Source: QHXW01 sp035280425 (lineage in GTDB: Bacteria > Acidobacteriota > Terriglobia > Bryobacterales > Bryobacteraceae). Taken from it: a stretch of 64,000 bases of DNA. The notes beneath the pieces were generated by a model. The model was not told the DNA's origin. It worked only from the letters and a program-made list of their open reading frames with translations, and did not search any database. The DNA is taken from NCBI GenBank assembly GCA_035280425.1, contig DATEFW010000034.1, positions 186,001-250,000 of the forward strand, written 5' to 3'. Positions 50,250 through 58,759 of the stretch are shown here, one piece after another. Every line of letters begins with the position of its first letter. Position 1 is the stretch's first letter. The position numbers and the translations under genes were made by a program.

Positions 50250-50822
50250 ATGTGGAACCACATGTTCGTACTGACGGTGCCGGTAGCGGAAAAGATTTTA
50301 CGCCCGGCGATCGTTTATCTGTTCCTGGTAGTCATGCTGCGGATCTTCGGCAAGCGGGAGCTGGCGCAGTTAAACCCGTTCGATCTGGTGGTTCTGCTCT
50401 CAGTTTCCAACACCGTGCAGAACGCCATCATCGGCGAAGATAACTCGGTGTCAGGAGGGCTCATCGGCGCATTCACGCTTTTCGCCGTGAATTACCTGGT
50501 AGTACGGTTCCTGTTCAAGCACCGGCGGCTCGACGAGGTTCTCGAGGGCACGCCTACGCGGCTCATTGAAAACGGTACGGTTCGCCGCAGTGCGTTGGCG
50601 AAGGAGCTGCTGACCGAATCGGAGTTGCAAACGGTCGCGCACCGCCAGGGATTCGGCAGCTTGGATGAGATTCAACAATGCACCCTCGAGCCGGGAGGAG
50701 CGTTTTATTTCGAGCCAAAAGAGCCGAGACCTCACGAACGCCAGCATGTGGAGGTCCTCAAGCGGCTTGAAGGTTTGAGCGGGCAAATCGATGACATACG
50801 CAGGCTGGTTGCAGCTCGCTGA
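50250..50822 (+). CDS. DUF421 (YetF-like) membrane protein
   Basis: A 190-residue protein with three transmembrane helices in the first 85 residues (ILRPAIVYLFLVVMLRIFGK; LNPFDLVVLLSVSNTVQNAI; GLIGAFTLFAVNYLVVRFLF) and a cytoplasmic C-terminal domain with RLIENGTVRRSALAKELLTE. This is the YetF/DUF421 pattern, including the conserved GKRELAQL. TTTTGAGGAG ribosome site. Reported YetF members are membrane proteins of stress or spore physiology; role here unknown. Confidence 0.87.
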   Translation: MWNHMFVLTVPVAEKILRPAIVYLFLVVMLRIFGKRELAQLNPFDLVVLLSVSNTVQNAIIGEDNSVSGGLIGAFTLFAVNYLVVRFLFKHRRLDEVLEGTPTRLIENGTVRRSALAKELLTESELQTVAHRQGFGSLDEIQQCTLEPGGAFYFEPKEPRPHERQHVEVLKRLEGLSGQIDDIRRLVAAR

Positions 50823-50835
50823 GCGGCGCCCTGCC

Positions 50836-51312
50836 TTACGAGCCGGGGGCAGCACGAGACGTTTCGGGCTGCTGCCCCACTTCCCAGATACCCTGGAAAT
50901 CCGCGAAGAAGCACTCGACGGGAACGCCCGGAATTGCCGAGAGCACAGCCGCAGCAGCGCGCGCCAACTCGGCGCGATGGTTCTCCATTTCCGCTGCCGC
51001 ATCGCCTCCGAATCTCGCCAGGCCACCGTATGCCCCGCAATCCGAGTGCACCAGCAGAATAAGGCGGCTGGTCCCATGTAACTTGCAGGAAAGCCGAATT
51101 TGGTCGAGCACGAACGCCCGCTCCGACTCCTGGCCGGGCGAGGCGAGAGATTTTGCGCCGCCCGCCAGGCGAATCGAATCCCAGCGCGAGATTCCCCGGC
51201 GCTTCAGGAATTTCCGAACCGCGGTGGTAAACCGGTCGTCGAAGCACCAGACCACGGCCGCGTCTGCCTGGTAGGGCCCGGCATCGGAATCGAAATGGAA
51301 GCTCTTCTTCAT
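50836..51312 (-). CDS. Carbonic-anhydrase-like protein (beta-CA fold)
   Basis: A 158-residue protein. The beta-CA zinc pattern is visible: CFDDR near residue 23 (Cys, Asp-Arg dyad) and VHSDCGAYGG (HxxC) about 70 residues later, with AGGAKSLA between, as in the GG-A motif. It is shorter than housekeeping beta-CAs (200+), so it belongs to the small carbonic-anhydrase-like group. It may bind zinc without hydrating CO2. Stop region converges on the DUF421 gene. Two bases separate pspA's stop from its start, so it is the last gene of the membrane-stress operon. Confidence 0.75.
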   Translation of the reverse strand: MKKSFHFDSDAGPYQADAAVVWCFDDRFTTAVRKFLKRRGISRWDSIRLAGGAKSLASPGQESERAFVLDQIRLSCKLHGTSRLILLVHSDCGAYGGLARFGGDAAAEMENHRAELARAAAAVLSAIPGVPVECFFADFQGIWEVGQQPETSRAAPGS

Positions 51313-51314
51313 GG

Positions 51315-51980
51315 TCAGGCGCTCAGTCCGCGGCGCGCCTTGAGCTCCGCCAGCAGCTTATCGATCCGGTCTTCTTTCTCGAGAGCAGCCAGCCGGTCGT
51401 CGACATTGTCAGTCGCCAGTTCGGAAGTGGCCTGGCTGACGGCTTCAGCGTGCATTACTTTGCTCTTCATCCGGTCGAATGCCGCGGCTTTGGAATTATC
51501 GCCCATAGCGATCCGCGCGTTGCTGGCCTTCGACAGAGCGCGTGCCCGGCGGTGCTGGGCCATGAGCACATCGCTTTTGGCTTCCGCTTCCGCCAGCTTC
51601 TGCTCCAGCTTCTGAAGCGCCGACTTCAGATTCTCCACCTGCAGTTTCTGATCTGCGATCTGCTGGTTGAAGCTCTCAGCCATTTGCTGATAGCTCATGG
51701 AGCGCTCGAGGGCGGCGCGCGCCAGATCGTCGTGTTTCTTATCCACGGCGAGCTCCGCCTTGCGCATCCACTCGGCGCCTTTATCCTGGCTGTCTTTCTG
51801 CTTCTTTTCGAGCAGGTGCTGGTCGGCGATGGAAATCGCCACCTGGGTTTTCACCTGCATAAGCTGATTCTGCATGTCCAGAATCACCTGCTTGATCATT
51901 TTCTCGGGATCTTCGGCCTTATCGATCAGGTCGTTCAAATTGGCCCGAACCAGTGTTGCGACTCTTTCCAGTAGTGCCAT
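51315..51980 (-). CDS. pspA: PspA/IM30-family membrane-stress protein
   Basis: A 221-residue, almost all-helical protein: ALLERVATLVRANLNDLIDK, EDPEKMIKQVILDMQNQLMQ, then a long coiled coil (AEAKSDVLMAQHRRARALSK). This is the classic PspA/Vipp1 layout; the family binds the inner membrane and stabilises it under stress. Encoded directly after the flotillin gene on the same strand. No pspBC or pspF is present; regulation may come from the XRE protein at the head of the operon. Confidence 0.92.
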   Translation of the reverse strand: MALLERVATLVRANLNDLIDKAEDPEKMIKQVILDMQNQLMQVKTQVAISIADQHLLEKKQKDSQDKGAEWMRKAELAVDKKHDDLARAALERSMSYQQMAESFNQQIADQKLQVENLKSALQKLEQKLAEAEAKSDVLMAQHRRARALSKASNARIAMGDNSKAAAFDRMKSKVMHAEAVSQATSELATDNVDDRLAALEKEDRIDKLLAELKARRGLSA

Positions 51981-52006
51981 ATAAATTCTCCTTTCTGAAA
52001 AACGTT

Positions 52007-53434
52007 TTAAGATCTCCCGTCCGGCGGCTTGGGAGCTTTATCCCCGATGGACCGGACCTTGCCGAGCAATTCCGACATATTCATGCCGGATAGCGTTTCG
52101 AACAAGGCCGGTATCTGGGCCGCCATTTTGGTCATGTCGCCCGTGATCTTGTTCATGCCGGCGGCATCTCCATTGCCGGTGGAAACGATGGTGATCTTGT
52201 CGACATTGGCGAGCGGGGAAGCCAGAGCCCGCACTACATCCGCCATGTTGGTGATGAGCTTATCGACCACCGCCGCCTGGTTGTACTCCTGGTATGCCTC
52301 GGCCTTCACGTTCATGGCGCGCGCTTCGGCATCGCCCTTCTTGAAAATGATCTCGGCCTCGGCTTCGCCGGTGGTGCGGGTGGCTGCGGCGTGGCCTTCA
52401 GCTTCGGCAGTCAAGCGCTGTTTCTCCGCAGCGGCCAAGGTTTCGATGCGCTGTTTTTCGATCTCGGCCTGTTTCAGCACGGTGGCGATCAGCTCGCGTT
52501 CGCGGCGCTGGATCTCGGCGTCCTGCACCTTGATCTGCTGCTCTTTCTCCACCTGCTGCACCTTGACCTGCTCGGCGATGACCTGCTGCTGCATCACGTT
52601 GGTCTGGATCTCGTAGGCTTTGTCGGCCTGCGCCTGCTGCTTCTTGATGGTTTCCTGGTAAGCGGCCTTTTTGACGTCGAGATCGCGCTGCGCTTCGGCC
52701 TGCTTGGCAAGGGATGCCGTCTGCGCTTCGATGCGCTTCTGATCGGCATCGGCGGTGGCTACCGCAGCAGCTAGCTGCGCAGCGGCGGTCGCCACCTGCG
52801 TGTCGCGCGACGCTTCGGCCGCGGCCACGTCGGCATCGCGCTTGATGCGCGCCACGTCGGGTTTGCCCATGTTGGTGATGTACTCGTTCTTGTCGCGAAC
52901 TTCCTTGATGGTGAACGAGATCACTTCGAGGCCCATCTTGTTCATATCCGCAGCGCAGGTGGAGCGCATGCGTTCTCCCACCATTTCCGGCTGCTTGACG
53001 ATCTCCTCCACCGTCAACTGGCCGATGATGCCGCGCAAGTGGCCTTCCATCACCAGGCGGATCAGCCCTTCGCGCTCCTGCGGCGTTTTGGTCAGAAACT
53101 GCTCGGACGCCGTGAGAATGGACTCCGGATCGCTCTTGACCTTGATCTGCGCAACGGCTTCGACCGTCACGGCGACGCCCTGTTTGGTGTAGAGGTCCTG
53201 CTGCGGCGCGACATCGAACGACATCAGCTCGAGCGACAGCCAGCGGCAGTTTTCGATCATGGGAAAAATGACCGTGCCGCGGCCCTTCACAATGCGTGTG
53301 CCGCGAAAGCCGTAGACTACGAGCGCTTCATGTGGGCCCGCCTTACGAAACAGCTTGGCGAACATGCTCATCAGGAAGATCACGGCCAGCACCATCAGGC
53401 CCGCGATCACCCAAACGCCAGTTGAAATTTGCAT
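52007..53434 (-). CDS. floT: Flotillin-like SPFH protein
   Basis: A 475-residue protein with an N-terminal membrane helix (GVWVIAGLMVLAVIFLMSMF), an SPFH domain about 30-210 (TVIFPMIENCRWLSLELMSF; VEAVAQIKVKSDPESILTAS) and a long Ala/Glu-rich coiled coil (QLAAAVATADADQKRIEAQT) ending in ANVDKITIVSTGNG. This is the YuaG/FloT pattern. It assembles in membrane microdomains and usually works with an NfeD/YuaF partner, which is encoded immediately upstream. Symbol by similarity. Confidence 0.93.
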   Translation of the reverse strand: MQISTGVWVIAGLMVLAVIFLMSMFAKLFRKAGPHEALVVYGFRGTRIVKGRGTVIFPMIENCRWLSLELMSFDVAPQQDLYTKQGVAVTVEAVAQIKVKSDPESILTASEQFLTKTPQEREGLIRLVMEGHLRGIIGQLTVEEIVKQPEMVGERMRSTCAADMNKMGLEVISFTIKEVRDKNEYITNMGKPDVARIKRDADVAAAEASRDTQVATAAAQLAAAVATADADQKRIEAQTASLAKQAEAQRDLDVKKAAYQETIKKQQAQADKAYEIQTNVMQQQVIAEQVKVQQVEKEQQIKVQDAEIQRRERELIATVLKQAEIEKQRIETLAAAEKQRLTAEAEGHAAATRTTGEAEAEIIFKKGDAEARAMNVKAEAYQEYNQAAVVDKLITNMADVVRALASPLANVDKITIVSTGNGDAAGMNKITGDMTKMAAQIPALFETLSGMNMSELLGKVRSIGDKAPKPPDGRS

Positions 53435-53460
53435 AAAAACTCCTCCTGTTAGCAGGCTTC

Positions 53461-54075
53461 CTAGGCCTGAGTTTTATCCTGATCCTGCAAACCCTCGCCG
53501 GCGCCCGTCAGGTCATCCCAGCGCCGGACATACGCAATTCCCTTCTCGTAGCGCGTCACAATCACTTCGGTATCCCGAGGAATTTCGGCGCCGTCCTCGC
53601 TGCGCGCCGCCGCCGAGTGCCGCGCGCCTTCCTGCGAGAAAATCACTTCGCCCGTGCCGCCTGCGCGGATGGCGCTGCTCAGATGGCCCAGCACGCCCAC
53701 CATGCGATAGTCCTCCGGGTCGAGCGGTTGCTCGCGGGACACCAGCTTGGCCACGAAATAAAACACAATCGCCGCGCCGGCGACGCCGCTTGCTGCCGAA
53801 ATGGCCAGGGCAGAGAAGAACCACAGCGCCGAGTACTCGGAGAGCAGATAACCCGTTCCGCCGAACCATGCGAGAAACGCAGCAATCGTTCCGAAGTTGA
53901 CGACCGCAATCCCGGAGTGTCCGCCGCCGTGAGCATGCCCGACGTGCACGTGTGGCAACCCGTGGTGCAGGTCGAGATGCAGCAGGTGCAGATGCATGCC
54001 GCCGGCGACCACCGACAGCAGGCTCAGGGTGAACCCCACAAGAAAGCAGACCAGGTAAACGTTCGCCCACGTCAT
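53461..54075 (-). CDS. NfeD-like membrane protein, flotillin partner
   Basis: A 204-residue protein. An N-terminal helix, then a His/Gly-rich loop (LHLLHLDLHHGLPHVHVGHA) facing out, then two more transmembrane helices (NFGTIAAFLAWFGGTGYLLS; AISAASGVAGAAIVFYFVAK), then a soluble beta-domain (DTEVIVTRYEKGIAYVRRWD) like the NfeD OB domain. Equivalent to YuaF. The His cluster could bind metal. The start overlaps the xre stop by four bases. Confidence 0.8.
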   Translation of the reverse strand: MTWANVYLVCFLVGFTLSLLSVVAGGMHLHLLHLDLHHGLPHVHVGHAHGGGHSGIAVVNFGTIAAFLAWFGGTGYLLSEYSALWFFSALAISAASGVAGAAIVFYFVAKLVSREQPLDPEDYRMVGVLGHLSSAIRAGGTGEVIFSQEGARHSAAARSEDGAEIPRDTEVIVTRYEKGIAYVRRWDDLTGAGEGLQDQDKTQA

Positions 54076-54563
54076 GACGATTGCCTCCCGTTGCGGCGCG
54101 CCGGAGTCAAGACCTCGAATAAACGGTCAGCCAAGCCCGGCGTCTCGAGAATCGCATCCAGCAGCCCGAGACATTTGCGCGAATCCGCATGGCGCGCCAG
54201 ATGCAACAGAGCCTGACTCAACTCCGGATCCCGCCGGAAGCGCTCGGCGCCGGAGATGAGCCAAAGATCCAGCTTGTCCTCGAGTGCGCCGACTTCGGAG
54301 ATCAACTCGGTCTCGAATCCCTCGGGATCGTCCACCAGATATCCCGGATGGACTTTAAAAAACTTCGCCAGCAGCAGCCGCGTGGAATTGGTTAGATGCG
54401 GCCGTGCGCCGTTTTCGATCTGCGATAAATAGGCCTGGCTGATGGATTTACGCAGGTCCTGGCGGATGGCGCGAACCACTTCCTGCTGCGTCATCTCGCG
54501 GCCGAACCCGCGCAGCATGCCCTCCATCTCCCGGAGGTAGCGGATCTTTTCACCGAGTCTCAT
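54072..54563 (-). CDS. XRE-type HTH regulator heading the flotillin operon
   Basis: A 163-residue protein. HTH about 8-70: MTQQEVVRAIRQDLRKSISQ then AYLSQIENGARPHLTNSTRL, with a FKVHPGYLVDDPEGFE hinge. The C-terminal helical part (LSQALLHLARHADSRKCLGL) may sense a ligand or dimerise. A perfect palindrome just upstream (54572-54587) is a likely own operator. It should control nfeD-floT-pspA below it. Confidence 0.85.
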   Translation of the reverse strand: MRLGEKIRYLREMEGMLRGFGREMTQQEVVRAIRQDLRKSISQAYLSQIENGARPHLTNSTRLLLAKFFKVHPGYLVDDPEGFETELISEVGALEDKLDLWLISGAERFRRDPELSQALLHLARHADSRKCLGLLDAILETPGLADRLFEVLTPARRNGRQSS

Positions 54564-54571
54564 TGCTGTTA

Positions 54572-54608
54572 GCTATATTTTTATAGCATATTGTTATAAA
54601 CTTCAAGG
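54572..54608 (-). promoter_or_regulatory. Promoter/operator of the xre-nfeD-floT-pspA operon
   Basis: Reading leftward: TTGAAG, 15 bases, TATAAA, in a strongly AT-rich island. A perfect palindrome GCTATA-TTTT-TATAGC (54572-54587) overlaps the -10 end and lies 8 bases before the xre ATG, as expected for XRE autoregulation. The rightward M24 peptidase gene may share the region. Confidence 0.5.
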
Positions 54609-54682
54609 AATTTATTGCGCTTGTTTTCAGGGACTTACGTGCTCGCCCCGATTTCGAGGCCTGCGCGCGGTAAGCTTTGAGG

Positions 54683-56026
54683 ATGTTTCGCTTTCTTCCC
54701 GTCGCGTTTGGTTGGCTTGTTCTGGCCGCTGCTGGCGGCGCGCAAACCCCCGCGCCGCTTCCCCCAGTGCGCGAGCAGGCCGAAATCCAGCAGCGCTGGC
54801 TCAAACTGCGGCTCGAGCGTTATCTGCCGGCACTGATGCGCAAGCACGGTGTGGCTATGTGGCTGGTGGATTGCCGCGAGTACGCCGAAGACCCGGTTTT
54901 CTTTTCGCTGGTTTCGCCCACAACGTTTGCTGCCCGCCGCCGCACGATTTACGTGTTTTTCGATCGCGGAGATCAGCAGGGAGTCGAACGGCTGGCTTTG
55001 GGCGGAGGTTCTAACGGCGGCTTGTATACGGTCTACCGTGATCCTGAAGCTGCCAACCGCGAAATCTACGGCGACTCACAATGGGCGCTACTGAAAAAGC
55101 TGATTGACGAGCGCAATCCGGCGACGATCGCGCTCGACATTTCACAAACTCACGCGTTTTCCGACGGCCTCTCCTCAGGCGAGCGAGAAAAACTGGAAGA
55201 GGTGCTCGGAGCGACTTACCTACATCGGGTAGTGCGCGCTGAAAACCTGGCACTCGAATACCAGGAACTGCGCCTGCCCGAGATGCTTCCCATTTACCGG
55301 CAGATGATGGAAACGGTCCATTGGTTGATCGGCCGCGCTTTCTCGAATGAAGTCATCACACCCGGGAAGACAACCAGCCAGGACGTCGTCTGGTGGCTGC
55401 GCCAGCGCGTCAACGACCTTGGCCTCGGAACCTGGTTTCAGCCCACGGTGCGTGTGCAGAAACCGGGGAAAACCGGCGTCAGTTTTTTGGATGAAGAGAC
55501 GCCCGTGGTCATCGAGCGCGGCGATGTGTTGCATGTCGATTTTGGCATCACGGCGATGCGCCTGAACACGGATACACAACACATGGGCTATGTGCTGCGC
55601 GAGGGCGAAACCGAGCCGCCGGCCGGCATTCGCCAGGCGCTATCCAACGCGAACCGCCTGCAAGATCTGCTGCTCGAACGCATGCGGCCTGGCCGTTCCG
55701 GTAACGAGGTACTGGCGGAAACACTCGCCGCTATGCGCGCCGCCGGCATCAACGGCTCGATTTACTCCCACCCCATCGGCGATCATGGCCACGCGGCGGG
55801 GCCGCTAATCGGCCTCTGGGATCGCCAGCAAGGCGTGCCAGGACGTGGGGATGTGCTCGTGCTTCCCAATACGTGGTTTTCGATCGAGTTGGCTGCGCGC
55901 ACGCCAGTTCCTGAGTGGGGCGGCAAGGAACTGTTCGTCGGCGAGGAGGAAGACGCAGCGCTCGACGAAGCCGGGCGTATCTCCTGGATTCTACCTCGGC
56001 AGACCGATTACCATCTGATCAAGTAA
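54683..56026 (+). CDS. M24-family metallopeptidase (Xaa-Pro aminopeptidase-like), exported
   Basis: A 447-residue protein from the ATG at 54683 (a TTG two codons earlier is possible). Signal peptide MFRFLPVAFGWLVLAAAGGA. C-terminal pita-bread fold with Asp ligand in LHVDFGITAMRL, His in YSHPIGDHGHAAG and Glu in FSIELAARTPVPE. The second Asp of the usual five ligands is in NTDTQHMGYVL, where spacing is slightly odd. Creatinase-type N-terminal half. Predicted to cut Xaa-Pro or act as a creatinase-like hydrolase outside the cytoplasm. Confidence 0.85.
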   Translation: MFRFLPVAFGWLVLAAAGGAQTPAPLPPVREQAEIQQRWLKLRLERYLPALMRKHGVAMWLVDCREYAEDPVFFSLVSPTTFAARRRTIYVFFDRGDQQGVERLALGGGSNGGLYTVYRDPEAANREIYGDSQWALLKKLIDERNPATIALDISQTHAFSDGLSSGEREKLEEVLGATYLHRVVRAENLALEYQELRLPEMLPIYRQMMETVHWLIGRAFSNEVITPGKTTSQDVVWWLRQRVNDLGLGTWFQPTVRVQKPGKTGVSFLDEETPVVIERGDVLHVDFGITAMRLNTDTQHMGYVLREGETEPPAGIRQALSNANRLQDLLLERMRPGRSGNEVLAETLAAMRAAGINGSIYSHPIGDHGHAAGPLIGLWDRQQGVPGRGDVLVLPNTWFSIELAARTPVPEWGGKELFVGEEEDAALDEAGRISWILPRQTDYHLIK

Positions 56027-56167
56027 GCAATTGTTTCCGGAGCTGCGATGCGAACCTGGCTTGCGCTGATTTCTGTTCGCCTCGCTGGTGGCATCGATCG
56101 AGACTGGGTCCGCCGCTTCACCGTCCAACTGTGCTACCGTGAATACTCACCCGCAAACGGAGGCGAA

Positions 56168-56461
56168 ATGGAAGCTCTGGGCCTGATTGAAACAAAGGGG
56201 CTGGTGGCTGCGATCGAAGCCGCGGACGCCATGGTCAAAACCGCCAATGTGGTTCTCGCCGGAAAAGAATTCATCGGCGCCGGTTACGTGACCATTACCG
56301 TGCGTGGCGATGTGGGCGCGGTGAAGGCGGCCACTGAGGCCGGGGCTGCGGCTGCACGGCGCGTTGGTGAATTGGTGAGCGTGCATGTGATACCTCGTCC
56401 TCATGATGAGGCGGAGAAAATCCTTCCCGGCGCCGGACCCGCCAAAAAAGCTCTTGGTTGA
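56168..56461 (+). CDS. Bacterial microcompartment shell protein (BMC-H)
   Basis: A 97-residue protein with a single BMC domain: MEALGLIETKGLVAAIEAAD, KTANVVLAGKEFIGAGYVTI and VRGDVGAVKAATEAGA, as in PduA/EutM. Hexamers of such proteins tile polyhedral organelle shells. GGAGG ribosome site before the ATG; the frame is open upstream but MEALGLIETKG is the standard start. The stop overlaps the aldehyde dehydrogenase ATG (TGATG). No pentamer (BMC-P) or trimer gene is in the window. Confidence 0.93.
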   Translation: MEALGLIETKGLVAAIEAADAMVKTANVVLAGKEFIGAGYVTITVRGDVGAVKAATEAGAAAARRVGELVSVHVIPRPHDEAEKILPGAGPAKKALG

Positions 56462-58245
56462 TGCTGGCGGATAAAGACCTTCTTTCCATTCAGGAGGCGC
56501 GCAGCAAGGTCGAGAAAGCCTACGCCGCTTCGCTCCAATACCGTACCTATTCACAGGAACAAGTGGACGCGATTGTGGAACGCATGGCAGCCGCAGGGCG
56601 CGAGCATGCACGGCGACTGGCAGAACTGGCCGTGGAGGAAACCGGCTACGGCAACGCCAAAGACAAGCTGGCCAAAAATCTACTCTGTGCTGATCTGTTG
56701 CCGCGCCGCATGCGCGGCCTGAAGACGGTAGGCGTGCTTCGGGAAGTGGCGGACGAGCGGGTGGTGGAGATCGCGGTGCCGGTGGGCGTCGTGGCCGCCA
56801 TTTTGCCTACCACGAATCCAACATCTACGGCGATCTTCAAAACCCTCATCTCTCTCAAAGCGGGAAACGCCATCGTGCTTAGCCCGCATCCCAATGCGAA
56901 GCGCTGCACCTGTGAAACCGCGGACCTGCTTTACCGCGCGGCACGCGAGGCCGGCGCGCCGGAAGATATCATTGGCTGCATTACCAATCCGACGCTCGAT
57001 TCCACGCACGCGCTGATGCGTCACGAACGAACAGGCGTAATTCTCTCCACAGGCGGCCACGGCATTGTCAAAGCGGCTTACTCGAGCGGCAAACCGGCAT
57101 TCGGCGTCGGGCCGGGTAATGTACCGGTGATGATCGAGCGTTCAGCCGATATCGCAGATGCAATTCGAAAGATCGTGGAGGGCAAATCGTTCGATTACGG
57201 TACGGTCTGCTCGAGCGAGCAGACGGTGGTTGCCGAGACGGGCCTGCGCGACCGCATCACGGCTGAGCTTACGGAGCGTCACGCCTTCTTCTGCGATGCC
57301 CGGCAGGCAGGCGCGCTCGCCAAGCTGCTGATCACGCCGCAGTGGACGGTGAATCCGAAGTGTGTCGGCCAGCCTGCGGCAAAAATCGCGCAGATGGCTG
57401 GTTTCCAGGTTCCAGTCGATACGCCGGTGCTGGTCGCTGAAATCGAAGGCGTCGGCAAGCAGCATCCGCTCTCCGCCGAAAAACTTTCGCCCGTGCTCTC
57501 ACTCTACTTCGTGAGCGATTTTGCTGCGGGGATCGATGCGTGCCGCAACCTGTTGCGTTTCGGGGGGCTTGGCCATACCTGCGTGATTTATTCGCAAGAT
57601 GACTCCAAGATCCGGCAATTTGCGCTCGAAATGCCGGCGTTTCGTGTCCTGGTGAATACACCGGCTCCTCACGGCTCAACCGGCATTACCACGAACGTGT
57701 TTCCGTCCATGACGCTAGGCTGCGGAGCGATCGCGGGCAACATTACCGGCGACAACATCGGTCCATTGCACCTGATCAACATTAAACGGCTGGCCTATGC
57801 GGTTCGGCGGCCCGAGGAAGCTCTGGAAATTCCGGCATCCGTCACGCAATCGATTCCGACTTCTGAAATTTCTACCGGCAAGGCCGCTATTGACCGGCAG
57901 TCAGTTACCAGCGCAGTCGAAAAATATCTCAATGCGCGTGGGTTGTCCACCGGTATCGCGCCGCCGGCGCAAAGCGTAGCAGCTCAGGTCGTAGATCGCT
58001 TTCTTTCGCGACATCATACCAACCCAACGCCCCAGCCGCCGGCTTGTAGCGCCCCTGTTGCCGACCCTCAAGCCCAGCCATCTCCAGGGCCCTCGCTGAC
58101 GATCGTAGATTTCGTCTGCGAGGCCGACGTACGCGCGGCCATCGACGCCGGGCGCAAGATTTACATTTCCGCCAAAACGATTGTCACGCCATCGGCGCGC
58201 GAGCTGGCTAACCGCTTTGATATTCTGGTCTTGGCCCAGCGTTGA
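56461..58245 (+). CDS. BMC-type CoA-acylating aldehyde dehydrogenase with C-terminal extension
   Basis: A 594-residue protein of the EutE/PduP class. Catalytic Cys250 in GTVCSSEQ; Rossmann loops LPTTNPTSTA and GPGNVPVMI; LGCGAIAGNITGDN. The core ends near residue 460. After it come an amphipathic helix (RQSVTSAVEKYLNARGL), which looks like an encapsulation peptide, a Pro-rich linker (PTPQPPACSAPVADP), and a final domain with VDFVCEADVRAAIDAGRKIY and KTIVTPSARELAN. PduP usually lacks such a tail. It converts an aldehyde with CoA and NAD to acyl-CoA inside a shell. Coupled to the shell gene. Confidence 0.9.
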   Translation: MLADKDLLSIQEARSKVEKAYAASLQYRTYSQEQVDAIVERMAAAGREHARRLAELAVEETGYGNAKDKLAKNLLCADLLPRRMRGLKTVGVLREVADERVVEIAVPVGVVAAILPTTNPTSTAIFKTLISLKAGNAIVLSPHPNAKRCTCETADLLYRAAREAGAPEDIIGCITNPTLDSTHALMRHERTGVILSTGGHGIVKAAYSSGKPAFGVGPGNVPVMIERSADIADAIRKIVEGKSFDYGTVCSSEQTVVAETGLRDRITAELTERHAFFCDARQAGALAKLLITPQWTVNPKCVGQPAAKIAQMAGFQVPVDTPVLVAEIEGVGKQHPLSAEKLSPVLSLYFVSDFAAGIDACRNLLRFGGLGHTCVIYSQDDSKIRQFALEMPAFRVLVNTPAPHGSTGITTNVFPSMTLGCGAIAGNITGDNIGPLHLINIKRLAYAVRRPEEALEIPASVTQSIPTSEISTGKAAIDRQSVTSAVEKYLNARGLSTGIAPPAQSVAAQVVDRFLSRHHTNPTPQPPACSAPVADPQAQPSPGPSLTIVDFVCEADVRAAIDAGRKIYISAKTIVTPSARELANRFDILVLAQR

Positions 58246-58255
58246 AGGATTAGTT

Positions 58256-58747
58256 GTGGATCTCAATCTCGATACTCTTAAGCGGGAAATACTCGAATAT
58301 CTGGAGAGATCGGGTTTCGCTGTTTTCCAGAGCCGGCCGGGCGGCCTGGAGGGACTGCAGATCGTGATGTGGGACTCCGATCGTTTCCCCGACTATCAGA
58401 TGTTTCTGGATACTGCCCGCAAGATCGGCTGCAAACTGATCCTTTTTGCCTCGCGCGATTTCGAAGAAACCGAAATTGAAGAAGCGCTCGAACAATTGGA
58501 AGACTGCGATATTTCGACCGAGGAAAGCCTCACTCTGGAGCGCCGGTTGCGCGCGGTGCGTGGCTACCAAGGCGTCACCTGTTCGCTGGAGCTGGCGTTT
58601 GACTATCACGCTCGCATGTATGTTTACGAATTGCGGCCGGACTGGTACGAGGATTTCCTCAGCGCTTGCGATGAGGTTGTGGGACATCTGCCGGCCGAAG
58701 AGGAAGAGGACGATGGCTCGTTCGGCGAATACTACAACAAGAACTGA
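58256..58747 (+). CDS. Hypothetical acidic protein
   Basis: A 163-residue protein from the GTG at 58256, ten bases after the aldehyde dehydrogenase stop. Alpha/beta with DLNLDTLKREILEYLERSGF, VMWDSDRFPDYQMFLDTARK and a long acidic C-terminus (LPAEEEEDDGSFGEYYNKN). No signal peptide or membrane helix. Nothing in it names a function. Its position between the BMC pair and recJ gives little help. Confidence 0.65.
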   Translation: MDLNLDTLKREILEYLERSGFAVFQSRPGGLEGLQIVMWDSDRFPDYQMFLDTARKIGCKLILFASRDFEETEIEEALEQLEDCDISTEESLTLERRLRAVRGYQGVTCSLELAFDYHARMYVYELRPDWYEDFLSACDEVVGHLPAEEEEDDGSFGEYYNKN

Positions 58748-58759
58748 GCCTGAGCTCGA

